From NCBI GenBank assembly GCA_946612185.1, contig CAMOEP010000044.1, positions 1 to 11,802 on the forward strand: a DNA stretch of 11,802 nucleotides, written 5' to 3'. Origin of the DNA: an uncultured Ruminococcus sp. GTDB lineage: Bacteria > Bacillota > Clostridia > Oscillospirales > Ruminococcaceae. Under the pieces are notes generated by a model. That model made no database searches and was not told where the DNA came from. It was given only the letters and a program-made list of their open reading frames with translations. Positions 1-10,000 of the stretch are shown here, in pieces. Numbering within the stretch: the stretch's first letter is position 1; each line of letters opens with the position of its first letter. The position numbers and the translations under genes were made by a program.

Positions 1-248
1 AGTGAGCGCAGTTCGTCCAGGAACTCCTTAGCGCCGGGCATGGGGTCGATCTTAGCGATAGTGTCCTGGATCTCCTTCAGACCCAGACCATGCTCCTTGA
101 GGATACCGAGTCGCCAGTTCATGAGTTTATCGTAGTCAGGCTCGTCACGGGTAGTCTTTTTCAGCTCAGGGATTCCGCTTGCCTCCGCAAAAGCGATCCA
201 GATCTCCGGAACGAGTACACCTTCAAGGTCAAGACAAGTAATATACAT
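1..248 (-). CDS. thrH: ThrH-type HAD phosphatase / homoserine phosphotransferase, 5' part
   Basis: The minus-strand reading frame starts at ATG 248-246 behind an AGGAGG-type ribosome site at about 255-260 and runs off the window edge after 82 codons. The protein begins [17 protein letters not shown], which carries HAD motif I as DLEGV. It continues with [20 protein letters not shown] and [16 protein letters not shown], the pattern I recognise from ThrH, a bifunctional phosphoserine phosphatase / homoserine phosphotransferase of amino-acid metabolism in the cytoplasm. The later HAD motifs lie outside the window. It has its own promoter (283-311) and is transcribed divergently from the cotJ operon, so it is a neighbour rather than a partner of the coat genes. 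The symbol is from pattern memory; a related HAD phosphatase is the alternative. Confidence 0.8.
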   Translation of the reverse strand, partial: MYITCLDLEGVLVPEIWIAFAEASGIPELKKTTRDEPDYDKLMNWRLGILKEHGLGLKEIQDTIAKIDPMPGAKEFLDELRS

Positions 249-282
249 AAAAATTCCTCCAATTACAAGATTTTACCCTCCT

Positions 283-311
283 ATTATAACACACTGTCAT
301 AAAAAAATCAA
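283..311 (-). promoter_or_regulatory. sigma-A promoter of thrH
   Basis: On the minus strand, TTGATT (-35, 311-306) is separated by exactly 17 bp from TATAAT (-10, 288-283). It lies about 35 bp upstream of the thrH start codon. Confidence 0.75.
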
Positions 312-527
312 GTGTCGTCGCTTATTTAAGAAAACGCCGGAAATACGCCGAATTCTGCGGTTTTCATGAATATTCATTGTAACTGTCAGAAATAAGTCCC
401 ACTGGAATAATCTTTTAACTAAGCTTGAAATTCGCCCAATCTACCATAATATTCAGCGGAATTCACGTTTATTCCACCCGATGCATATTATGTGGCATGG
501 GGAGCGAATTCCCGGAAAGGAGATCTT
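312..527 (+). promoter_or_regulatory. cotJ leader region, probable location of the cotJ promoter
   Basis: This is non-coding DNA between thrH and cotJA. cotJ of Bacillus subtilis is transcribed by mother-cell sigma-E. Here GAATATT (368-374), inside the 12-bp perfect palindrome ATGAATATTCAT (366-377), matches a sigma-E -35 box, but the -10 candidate CAGAAATA at 387-394 is poor. CATAATAT (445-452) and CATATTAT (484-491) each match 6 of 8 positions of the sigma-E -10 consensus CATACAAT without a convincing -35. I cannot choose between them. Confidence 0.3.
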
Positions 528-788
528 ATGAAACTTGACCTTTTTGACGATATGGAGGGCGTTTTTCTCCGTGAGCGTGAGGGCAGTCTGCTCAATGCCG
601 ATTCTATGCGGAATAACGTAAATTCTGCGCCGGATAACTCCGCAATGCCGGAGCATCCACGACTTGCAATGGCTTACGTCCCCTGGCAGCAGTGGGGCGA
701 CACAATGGACTCCGACTCCGCCCTTGAGTTCGGAACACTGTTCAAAGACCTGGTTTTCCCCTTCGAGAGAGGAGGCGGCAAGCAGTGA
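528..788 (+). CDS. cotJA: Spore coat-associated protein CotJA
   Basis: This 86-residue protein starts at ATG 528, chosen because AAAGGAGAT lies just upstream. The upstream in-frame ATG at 492 has no ribosome site. The C-terminal half has the CotJA signature LAMAYVPWQQWGDTMDSD followed by ALEFGTLFKDLVFPFERGG. The N-terminal 50 residues are acidic and variable. CotJA is a small component of the spore coat, made in the mother cell, and needed with CotJC for their joint assembly into the coat. The gene overlaps cotJB by 4 bp (GTGA), so the two are translationally coupled. It is first in the cotJABC operon, and its presence is the main reason for reading the split gene downstream as cotJC. Confidence 0.9.
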   Translation: MKLDLFDDMEGVFLREREGSLLNADSMRNNVNSAPDNSAMPEHPRLAMAYVPWQQWGDTMDSDSALEFGTLFKDLVFPFERGGGKQ

Positions 789-1033
789 ACGAGCGCAAAA
801 TGCTTTTGAGGAAGATACAGCAGTATGACTTTTCCCTCAAAGAACTGAACCTCTATCTGGACACCCACCCGGACTGCCGCAGGGCGCTGGCGATGTTCAG
901 GAAGTATCAAAAACTGCGTACTGATGCGATAAACGAGTACACTCGCCGCTTCGGGGCGCTCACCCCTGAGATGAGCGTCAGCGACGAGCGTTGGGACTGG
1001 GTCAGCGACCCCTGGCCCTGGGAAAGGAGTTAA
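785..1033 (+). CDS. cotJB: Spore coat protein CotJB
   Basis: This 82-residue protein starts at GTG 785, which overlaps the cotJA stop and has GAGGAGG (769-775) at good spacing. The sequence LLRKIQQYDFSLKELNLYLDTHP, then DCRRALAMFRKYQKLRTDAINEY and the tryptophan-rich tail WDWVSDPWPWE, are the CotJB pattern. The C-terminal WPWE motif is typical of the family, where it is often just before the cotJC start. The gene is complete and undamaged. Its stop (1031-1033) is 2 bp before the cotJC ATG, and its end overlaps the cotJC ribosome site AAAGGAG (1023-1029). Confidence 0.9.
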   Translation: MNERKMLLRKIQQYDFSLKELNLYLDTHPDCRRALAMFRKYQKLRTDAINEYTRRFGALTPEMSVSDERWDWVSDPWPWERS

Positions 1034-1035
1034 CT

Positions 1036-1060
1036 ATGTGGCAGTATGAGAAAAAACTAC
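1036..1060 (+). CDS. cotJC: cotJC segment 1 (codons 1-8)
   Basis: It encodes MWQYEKKL up to the left boundary of element A. The last 7 bases, AAACTAC (1054-1060), are repeated at 5168-5174, where segment 2 begins. Read without excision the frame continues PCR and stops. Confidence 0.9.
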
Positions 1061-4000
1061 CGTGTCGATGAGGTACATCACTCCCCTTGCACTTCCATTC
1101 TGGCACATTCAGACAAATCCTGCCCGGTTAAACCAATCTGCACCAGCGCACGGGTCAGTTCATCCGCAAGTTTTCGCTGCTCCTCGGCGGTGTGCTTTGG
1201 GATATGGCAGGTTATCTCTGCGCCGCTGAACCGGTTGCGGATCACTGCGGTAAACTCAGTTTCACTCTGGCTTTCGCTGATAATGTCGAAGTCCGTTTTT
1301 TCCCAGAATGACGAGGATTTTTGCAAATTATCCGACATATTTTCCACCCCCTTTATGTTAATTTTATGCACCGCCGGTGGAATTTTAAACATTTCCCTTG
1401 ACAAAAGTGGAAAAATGTGTTACAATACACTTGTTATATAACACCTGTTATTTAAGGAGATCACTATGCCGCCAACAGCAAAAATCACAAAGGATATGAT
1501 CGTGGATTCCGGGCTGAAAATCGTCCGGGAGGAGGGCGCTGACCGCCTGAACGTCAGACGGGTCGCCACCGAACTTGGCTGCTCCACCCAGCCGATAATG
1601 TACCACTTCAAGACCGTCGCTGACCTGAAAACCGCAGTATATAGCGCCGCAGACGCTTTCCACACCAGTTTTATCATGACTCCGGAAGAAACAGATTTTA
1701 ACCCATTTCTTGCCATTGGTCTGCGGTACATTCGGTTCGCCGCCGAGGAAATGAACCTGTTCCGCTTTCTGTTCCAGTCGGACAAGCTGGGGAGTTCAAG
1801 TATTGAGGGGCTGCTGGAATCCGGTGAAATATCGCAAATTATCGCCCCTCTTACCGCCGCCACCGGATTTTCAGAGGAGAAGGCACGGGAGGTTTTCAGC
1901 GTGCTTTTCATCTGCGTTCACGGCGCAGCAAGCCTGATCGCCAACAATTCGATCGGCTACGACCAGGACTATTTCGTGACTATGCTCACCCGCACGTTCA
2001 ACGGTCTGATCGCCGCCAGTCAGGAGGAAAATCATGAAACTATTTGAGAGAAACCAGGTCACTTTCGCCATAGTACTCATCGTGGTCTATGTGGTGGGAG
2101 TCAGCGCAATGCAAAGAATATCGGCAAATATCGGCATCGAGTACCTTGCAGAAATGGTTTTCTGCCTTGCACTTTCGGGGCTTGTGTTATTCTTCATCAG
2201 GCGCAATTCTCTGGCAAATTACCTGGGTCTGCGCAAGTCGGAAGTCCCCGCCGGAAAAATGCTCCTGTACATTCCCCTGCTGATAATTGGCTGTATTTCG
2301 CTGATTTTCGGCGTTAGTACGGGAACTTCCCTGACATCTGCGATCATTCACAGCGTAGAAATGATATGTGTGGGATTTCTGGAGGAGATAATTTTTCGTG
2401 GATTTCTTCTTCGAGGCATCGCCCTCCAAAACCTGAAAAGGGGCGCTATCATCGCCTCGATCACATTCGGCATCGGTCACATAGTCAACCTTTTAAATGG
2501 TCAGAACGTGTTCGATACTGTCTGTCAAATCATTTACGCAGTTGTGGTTGGATTTCTGCTAACTTTCATCTTTTTGCGCACCAGTAGTATAATTATGTGT
2601 GTGATTTTCCACATTTTAAACAATTGTGTTACATATTTTTCGACGGGTGAAGTCCTCATAAGCAAGCTTGGTGAAAGTACAGCAGAACTGGTTATGCTGG
2701 GACTGAGGCTGTGCATCGCCGCCGCTTACCTTTTCTATGTAAGTCGGCTGCCGTCGAGGGAACTTCCTGCAAGAAATTACTAAAGGAGAAATCATGGAAC
2801 ATATCATACAAGCGAATTCTGCCGATATATGGCGAATTTCTGAAATCATCGTCACAAACTACCGGATGAATTTCTACCAGTTTTTCCGTGATGATGAGTA
2901 CTACTTTGGCGAGCTGAACGTCCGTGACACCGCTGCCGAATTTGCTGAATGTCTTGGCGAAACCTTCGTTTACGACGACGGTATTATCAAAGGCGTGCTG
3001 AAAATGAACGGCAGCGAGATTGAGAAACTGTTTATTGAGCCGACTTTCCAAAACTGCGGAATCGGCAGAAAACTGCTGAATTTCGCCGTTTCCGAGCAAA
3101 GTGGAAAGTTCCTCTGGGTGCTGGAGTACAACGTCCGTGCCGCCGAATTCTACAAGCGGAACGGGTTTAGGTTCACCGGGGAGAAAATGGTGGAGGACGA
3201 GGTCGTTCCCCTACTGAAAATGGCTATAAATTGCGGAATTTCGTAACTGACAAATTGAAAATTCTTTTGGATTCCGGACAAGAGTTTTCAGACGGAAATG
3301 TTGCAGATTTTTTCTGACGATTTCTCAGGCAAATTGTGGTACAACGTGAGCGATGAGGTGCAGTTAAAACTGTACATCAGCGAGGTTTCCGGTTCATTCC
3401 CACCACTGAATTACGCAACAGAACGCTTACATCACTCTATCTGAGCGAAGTGCGCCACTGTGGAAGTTGCGAAAACTGCTTCCGTTATACCTTTAAAAAA
3501 TAGTTTGTCCAGATTTACGAAGAACACTTGTACACTTTCTAAACAGATTGCAATAAACTGTACATAATCGTTAATTAATATTAATCCCGTTCAGTTTTAT
3601 TTGATATAACCTGAAATATATTCAGACATTTCTTTTGCAAATCTTCCACAGATTTATAGAATTTTCCTGCAAAATCCACCGTAAAATATGTTAAGGGGGG
3701 ATTTTATGGAAAAATATTGCATTTATCTGCGAAAATCCAGGGCTGACGCAGAGGCAGAAGCCCGTGGGGAAGGAGAAACTCTCGCTCGTCACCGAAAAAT
3801 GCTCACAGAACTGGCTGCTAAAAACGGTTTGAATGTTGTGGAGATTTATGAGGAAATTGTCAGCGGCGATAGCATTTCCGCACGACCTCAAATGCAGGCG
3901 CTTTTGGCGAAAGTAAGCCAAAAAACGTTTGCTGGCGTGTTAGTTGCAGAGGTCGAGCGCCTTGCCCGTGGTGATACGATTGACCAGGGAATCGTCGCCC

Positions 4001-7000
4001 GGACGTTCAAGGAGTCATCCACAAAAATCATCACACCGACCAAAACTTACGACCCGGAGAACGAGTTTGACGAGGAATACTTCGAGTTTTCGCTGTTTAT
4101 GAGCCGTCGGGAGTACAAAACGATCAACCGGCGTATGCAGGCTGGGCGGCTTGCGTCCGTGAAAGAGGGCAACTACATCGGCACTTGCGCTCCTTACGGC
4201 TACCGAAAAATCAGTCCTGAACCCAAAATTCACACGCTTAAAATCGTTCCGGAGGAAGCTGAAGTTGTGCAGTTCATATTTCAGTCATTTCTGAACGGTC
4301 ACGGTGCAAAGTTCATTGCTGCAAAACTGAACAAAATGGGAATAAGTCCACGGAAAAGCAGAGTTTGGGAGTACACAAGTGTTCGGAAAATACTCTCAAA
4401 TCCCGTGTATTGCGGAAAAATAAGTTGGAAAACCAAGTCAAACGGAAACATCCTCTATCATGGACTGCATGAGCCGATAATCAGTGAGGATACTTTCAAC
4501 GCTGCAATAATAAAGCGAAATTCCGTTCCTGCACCAAGGGTGAAATCTGGCGTAAAATTGCGGAATTACTACCATAATGTTCTGATATGCCAAAACTGTG
4601 GTCACCAGATGAAGCGCCGAAAAGTAACAGGATCAGACCGTGAACATCTGCTGTGCATGAGCAGCCAATGCAGCGGAATTATTGTAAGTTCTCCAATGGA
4701 AATTGTTGATTTAGCGACATTATCAGCACTTCGATACTTTCTGCAATTCATTTCTGAACTAAAAACTGAAATACATTCAGAAAATGTTAATAAATCTGAA
4801 ATTCGTTATGCAGTTCAAGCAGAATTACAGAAATTAGACAATCAGCTTTCACGTTTACAGGATTTTTTAGAACAAGGAATTTATGATGTACAGTTATATT
4901 TAAAACGTTCAGAAATTGTCCAGCAACGGATAAATTCTCTGAAAATAACGCTGAATGAGATTGAGCAAAAAGAACCAAAGCAGTTTCCTAAAAGCATTTC
5001 CATAACGTTAAGAAACATTGTTGAGAATTTTCCACTGGCTTCACCTGATGAGAAAAATCGGCTATTTATTGCAGTTTTTCGAGAAATTCAGTACTCAAAA
5101 AGAAAACCGCACTCAGCAATCTCTCTGAATGCGGCTCTGCGCTGATGTACCTCATCGACACATCAGCAAACTACAGTACCCCGTCAATATCAAAAACTCC
5201 AACCCAAAGCTGGCGAAAATCATTATCAGCCAATTGGGAGGTCCGGGTGGCATAAAGGTATAGAAATCCACACCAAACGGAGGGAAAATTTCAGAAATTT
5301 CTGTACAACTTCTATTTAACGGTGTCTCAATCAACATTTTCTGTTCTCTTTATCCAAGTTGAAATTGCGTAGATCAATTGTCTGCTTGTTGGAGTTTTCC
5401 GCTTACCGAAGCCATTTTTACCGAATATTTCCTCTGAAAGTTCCATATCACGGTAGTCCCAGCCGTGCAGAATTGCGCGTGACTCAGCAGCCTGCAAATT
5501 ACTCAGCGATTTCTGAAATCTGTTAGCAGTATATTCCTGTGCCCTTCTAACACTGTCGTAACCGATCTGGTTCTCAAGAAGGCACTGATTGATGCTGTTT
5601 TTCAAGTAGTAATAACCTCTAAGATTTGGCGCTATGCCAAGATTTAATAAGCTTTGACTAATTCTTCTGTAAATAGTAGCCATGAAACTATCCTTTCTAA
5701 AACACAATATTTAATGCATATAATTACTTGAACTTTGCTGCATTTTTTTCAATTCTCTGTTCCATGCGATTATTGGATTTTGTAAACTGATTTCTGGCAT
5801 ATCTGAACACTTGTATATTTTTACACATCATGTTCAGTTTTTTCTATCTTGATTACCTCCTTACTTATCAGCAATTGAATATTTGATTGATTATTCAGAC
5901 AATAGCTGCCAATTGCGCTTCCTGCGGCAATCCTGCCACGTTCCGAAAGCATTTTCCGTTCAGCATCACTTAGTCTGTCGGTGCATATGCGGCTGCCGTC
6001 AATAACCGCATAACAGGCTATTTCAAGCGGATCATTCTTGCTCATAGTTGCCCCTCTCTGTAATTATTATACAGAATTACTATACAGCAATTTCTAAAAT
6101 TATTCCGCAAGACCTGAAATTTCACCGCACAAGTACCGCTGTTAGTGATAAATTCAGCGATACTTGTGCCGCAAAACTTTAGTTAAAAATAAAAAAAATA
6201 TACTCTACTGCTTGATTAGTATGTACAAATGTAGTATAATATATAGTAAAATTATAGTTTTCTGACACATTTAGCAAAACTCACTTAAACTAAGCTGAAA
6301 AGGAGTCATTTTTATGGGTAGATCTGCTGTTGCAAAGAAATCAATATTCACCGAACGACTGAAAAAAGCCCTGGATACAAGCGGAGTCTCGCAGGCTAAA
6401 CTGTGCGAAGAAATCGGTATGTCTCGTTCCGCATTAAGTGGCTACCTCCGTTCTGACTTCATTCCCAAACAGGACAGGCTTCAAAAAATGGCGCAAATCC
6501 TAAACGTTTCCCCTGATTGGCTTATGGGGAGTGACGATTCATCTGAGATAAAGATAGAAAAGAAGCCGGAAAAAGAAAAAGCAGTTGATAAATGTAAAGA
6601 AACTCCTAAGAAAACTGAAAAAGCTGCCAAAAACCTGAATTTTGTTCCGGTTATTGACGTTGACAAAGTTAATTCAGACTCTTTAAGTACTGTAAGTCAG
6701 AACCCTGACAAGTTCAATAAACGCCTTCCCTATTGTCTAACATTCACGGGAAATAGCCAGAATATCGTTGGTATCAGGCTAAATTCAGCAAATTCGCATA
6801 TAAATACCTGCATGATGCCGTATTTATTGCCTAACGACGTGATTTTTGTTGACACCAAAGCTAAACCTAAACCTGGCGATATGATCCTTGTGGATAATTT
6901 GATCGACCCTGGGGTATTTTGCATCTACGCATGCGAAGATAAGCCCTATTTTAGGTTTCCGGTGGACACTCCGATGGCTGAATTTATGCATAGCAGGTGC

Positions 7001-10000
7001 AAAATACTTGCAGTAGTGAAGGGCGTTTTCAGGGCTGTTCAGCCTGTTCCGTCAAAATACGACTGGGGTGAGCCTACAAATACCAACTCTATGGCAATCT
7101 CTCGAAACGCCGACGGAAGCGGTGAGTTAAGTGAGCCGCCAAGTAGTGAAACTCTCGAAACCATCGAAAAAATTAAGGATTATGATGGATATTGAGCTTG
7201 TTTCAAATCATAAAATATCGGCAGAGCAGAGCATTGCTCTGCCATTTTTATTAGTCCGAGGTGTCGAATTATGAAAACCGCCGCTGCTTACATTCGTGTT
7301 TCGACTGATGGTCAGACCGAATTTTCGCCGGCTTCCCAGCTAAAAGCAATCAAGCGCTATGCCCAGACAAATGGCTATATATTGCCGGAAAACCTTATTT
7401 TCTCAGACAATGGCATTAGCGGAAGAAGTGCAGAAAAGCGTCCAGGATTTCAGAAAATGATAGCCGCCGCCAGAACATCACCGCCACCATTCACAGTGGT
7501 GCTGATCTGGAAATTCAGCCGCTTCGCCAGATCTCGCCAGGACAGTATAATATACAAAACTCTACTGCGCAGACAGTGCGGAATCGACGTAATATCCGTC
7601 TCCGAGCAACTTTCAACAGACAACACTTCAGTCCTCATCGAGGCGCTGATTGAAGCTATGGACGAATACTATTCCCTGAATCTTGCGGAGGAAGTACGCC
7701 GTGGAATGCAGGAAAAATTCTCCCGTGGCGGAGTGGTCAGTCAGCCGCCATTCGGCTATTTTATGGGGAATAGTCGGTTTATTCCTGATACGGAGAACGC
7801 CCCGTTCGTTCGGTACATTTTCAGCGCATACCTCGGAGGAACGAGTATGACAGAAATTGCCCGAAAACTGAACAGTATGGGCGTTACCACCGTTCGTGGC
7901 AACCTTTTCGAGCGCCGGAGCATTGAATACATTCTCACGAATCCAGTCTATGCCGGGAAACTTCGCCGTAGTTTGAAAGGTCGTGACACGTCAGACAGGT
8001 TTCACCAAAATCCGCAGAATACAGCCATTTCTCAGGGTAATCATGAACCACTTGTTACCTGGGAGGACTTTTGCCGTGTACAGGAAATGTACAGAAATAA
8101 TCATCAAAAACTATGCAGTTCTCATAATTGTGCCGAGATTTCTGAACACTTGCTTAAAGGTCTTGTTCACTGCTCTGCTTGCGGAGCAACGCTTGTTTAC
8201 CAGAATAGTAACAGTTGTCTTCAATGTCATAATTACGCCAAAGGTAAATGCAGCATATCCCACGGAATAAGTGCCAAAAAGCTTGAAACAGCTGTAATTG
8301 ACCAAGTTTGCGCTGATTTCCCTGGAGTGATTGAAATTACTATTCCTATGATACACTTGCCGCTTGACAAACTGGTTGCAAAACAAGAGAAAATGCTTGA
8401 AAAAGCACATCTTGCGTACTGCTCAGGCGCAGACACAATTGAGGAATACACTTCCCACAAATCCCGAATAATGCAGAATATTGAGAATATTCGGAAAAGT
8501 GAAACAAACAACGATTTTTTTCAGAAAAAGCTGTACACAAGTATAGAAATACTTCGTTCCGATGTTGCAGATGTACCGTTAAAGCGCTTAATTCTACACA
8601 ATCTGATACAAGGTATAGTACTCTACAGACCAGGCAACCGGCTTGAAATAAACTATCTCCCATAGCCATTTGGTGGTCCCGATGGCGAGTTAGCTGCATC
8701 ACTTCGTTACCTGAACCAGCGATTTGCTATGCCATATCCGGAAGTAAAAGGCATACTCACTGATATAGGTACGGAAGAATCTGTACATTGAACTATAACT
8801 TACAGCCTTTACTGACACGTTAATTATAGCACGTTCAGAAACACTTGTCAATAGTTTCTGTCAAATCCATTTAAATTCGTCAGAATATTCAGAACTAAAT
8901 TCAGTTTTTAGTAACAATGTACACCAAAATGATAAGAAATCCTGTCGATTTAACTTAATATTGTATAAATATTTCAGAAATTGAATTTATTTTTAACTTT
9001 TCTGTACACAAAAATGTATTAACGGAGGGATAATTATGAGTTATTTCTGTATGTACCTGCGCAAATCCAGAGCGGACAGTGACACTGAAACTGTCGAAAG
9101 TGTTCTGGAAAGGCATTGCAAGATTTTGCAGGATTTCGCTATAAATAGCCTTGGAGAACTTATTCCGGAGGAGCGAATTTTCCGGGAAGTTGTTTCCGGC
9201 GAAAACATAGACGACCGTCCCAAAATGCTCGAATTATTGCGACTTATCCAGTCTCAGAACGTCACTGGCGTACTCGTTGTCGACCCACAGCGACTAAGCC
9301 GCGGCGATCTGTCTGACTGCGGAACGGTCATCAGATACTTCCGCTACACCTCCACACGCATCATCACCCCCGCCCGCACCTACGACCTGAGCGACCGCTT
9401 TGACCGGAAATTCTTTGAAATGGAGCTGATGCGTGGCAGTGACTACCTGGAATACGTCAAGGAAATTATGCTCAGAGGACGAATAGCTTCTGTGAACGAG
9501 GGAAATTTCATTGGCTCAGTGCCGCCATATGGCTATATGAAGCAAAAAATCGGTAAGTCGTTTACTCTCGTTCCATGCCAGGAAGCTGAAAACGTACAGC
9601 TTATGTACAGAATGTGGTGTGAGGAAGGAGCGAGTATTTCTGATATTTCTGTACAGCTTGACAATCTTGGTATCCGTCCTCGAAAATCACCAAAATGGAG
9701 CGTCGCATCAATTCGTGATATTCTGCGAAATCCTGTGTATACCGGCGTTATTCGTTGGAATTGCCGAAAAACTGTTAAGAAATTCCTGAACGGTCGCCTG
9801 GTCACATCTCGCCCAATTTCACCGGAAAACCTGTGGATTACCGCCCCTGGCAAGCATGAAGCTATCATATCCCACGAATTTTTTCAGAAATCTCTGAACC
9901 GTTTTGATAGTTCGCCCAAAAACTGTACATCTCACAATGCACGAAACCCATTTGCTGGTCTGATCCGCTGCGAATGTGGATATTCCATCGTTTATCAGCC

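Larger units (their letters stand above)
1054..5167 (+). mobile_element. Element A: 4114-bp serine-recombinase intervening element
   Basis: The boundaries are set by the cotJC frame and by the direct repeat AAACTAC (1054-1060 and 5168-5174). Just inside each end lies one arm of a perfect 19-bp inverted repeat: 1062-1080 begins GTGTCGATGAGG, and 5143-5161 is its exact reverse complement. Bringing the ends together forms a 52-bp site, arm - 14 bp - arm, centred on the AA dinucleotide at the start of the core. This is the form of an attP site for a large serine recombinase. Contents: a small minus-strand gene, a TetR/CPBP/GNAT operon, an intergenic region of about 450 bp, and recombinase 1 reading into the right end. 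Confidence 0.9.
5240..8674 (+). mobile_element. Element B: 3435-bp serine-recombinase intervening element
   Basis: The boundaries come from the cotJC frame and the shared core GGTCC (5240-5244 and 8675-8679), flanked by different bases on each side. Joining the ends gives an imperfect inverted repeat, 8653-8668 against 5248-5263 (CTAT and GCCA blocks match; 9 of 16 positions). Its 14-bp spacer is the same as in element A, and it is centred on the GG that starts the core. Contents: a Spo0A-C-like gene and a small gene on the minus strand, a repressor-like regulator, a terminator and recombinase 2 on the plus strand. Confidence 0.87.

Noticed and set aside
90-302. A 70-residue + strand open frame.
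   Set aside because: It is the antisense shadow of thrH and its promoter.
1046-1441. A 131-residue + strand open frame across attL of element A.
   Set aside because: It is antisense to the small minus-strand gene, has no ribosome site and runs across the crossover point.
3270-3454. An open stretch after the acetyltransferase as a gene.
   Set aside because: It has no start codon with a ribosome site and no recognisable family; it is listed only as a possible remnant.
1062-5161. The 19-bp inverted repeats flanking element A suggest an invertible DNA switch.
   Set aside because: The cotJC pieces on both sides and the core AAACTAC are in direct orientation, so recombination gives excision. The inverted arms are the two halves of one attP site.
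5711-5800. A 29-residue minus-strand open frame between the two minus genes of element B.
   Set aside because: It has no ribosome site and no recognisable pattern; it is too short to support.
9533-9868. A 111-residue minus-strand open frame.
   Set aside because: It lies wholly antisense to recombinase 3, which has clear catalytic and zinc-ribbon motifs.
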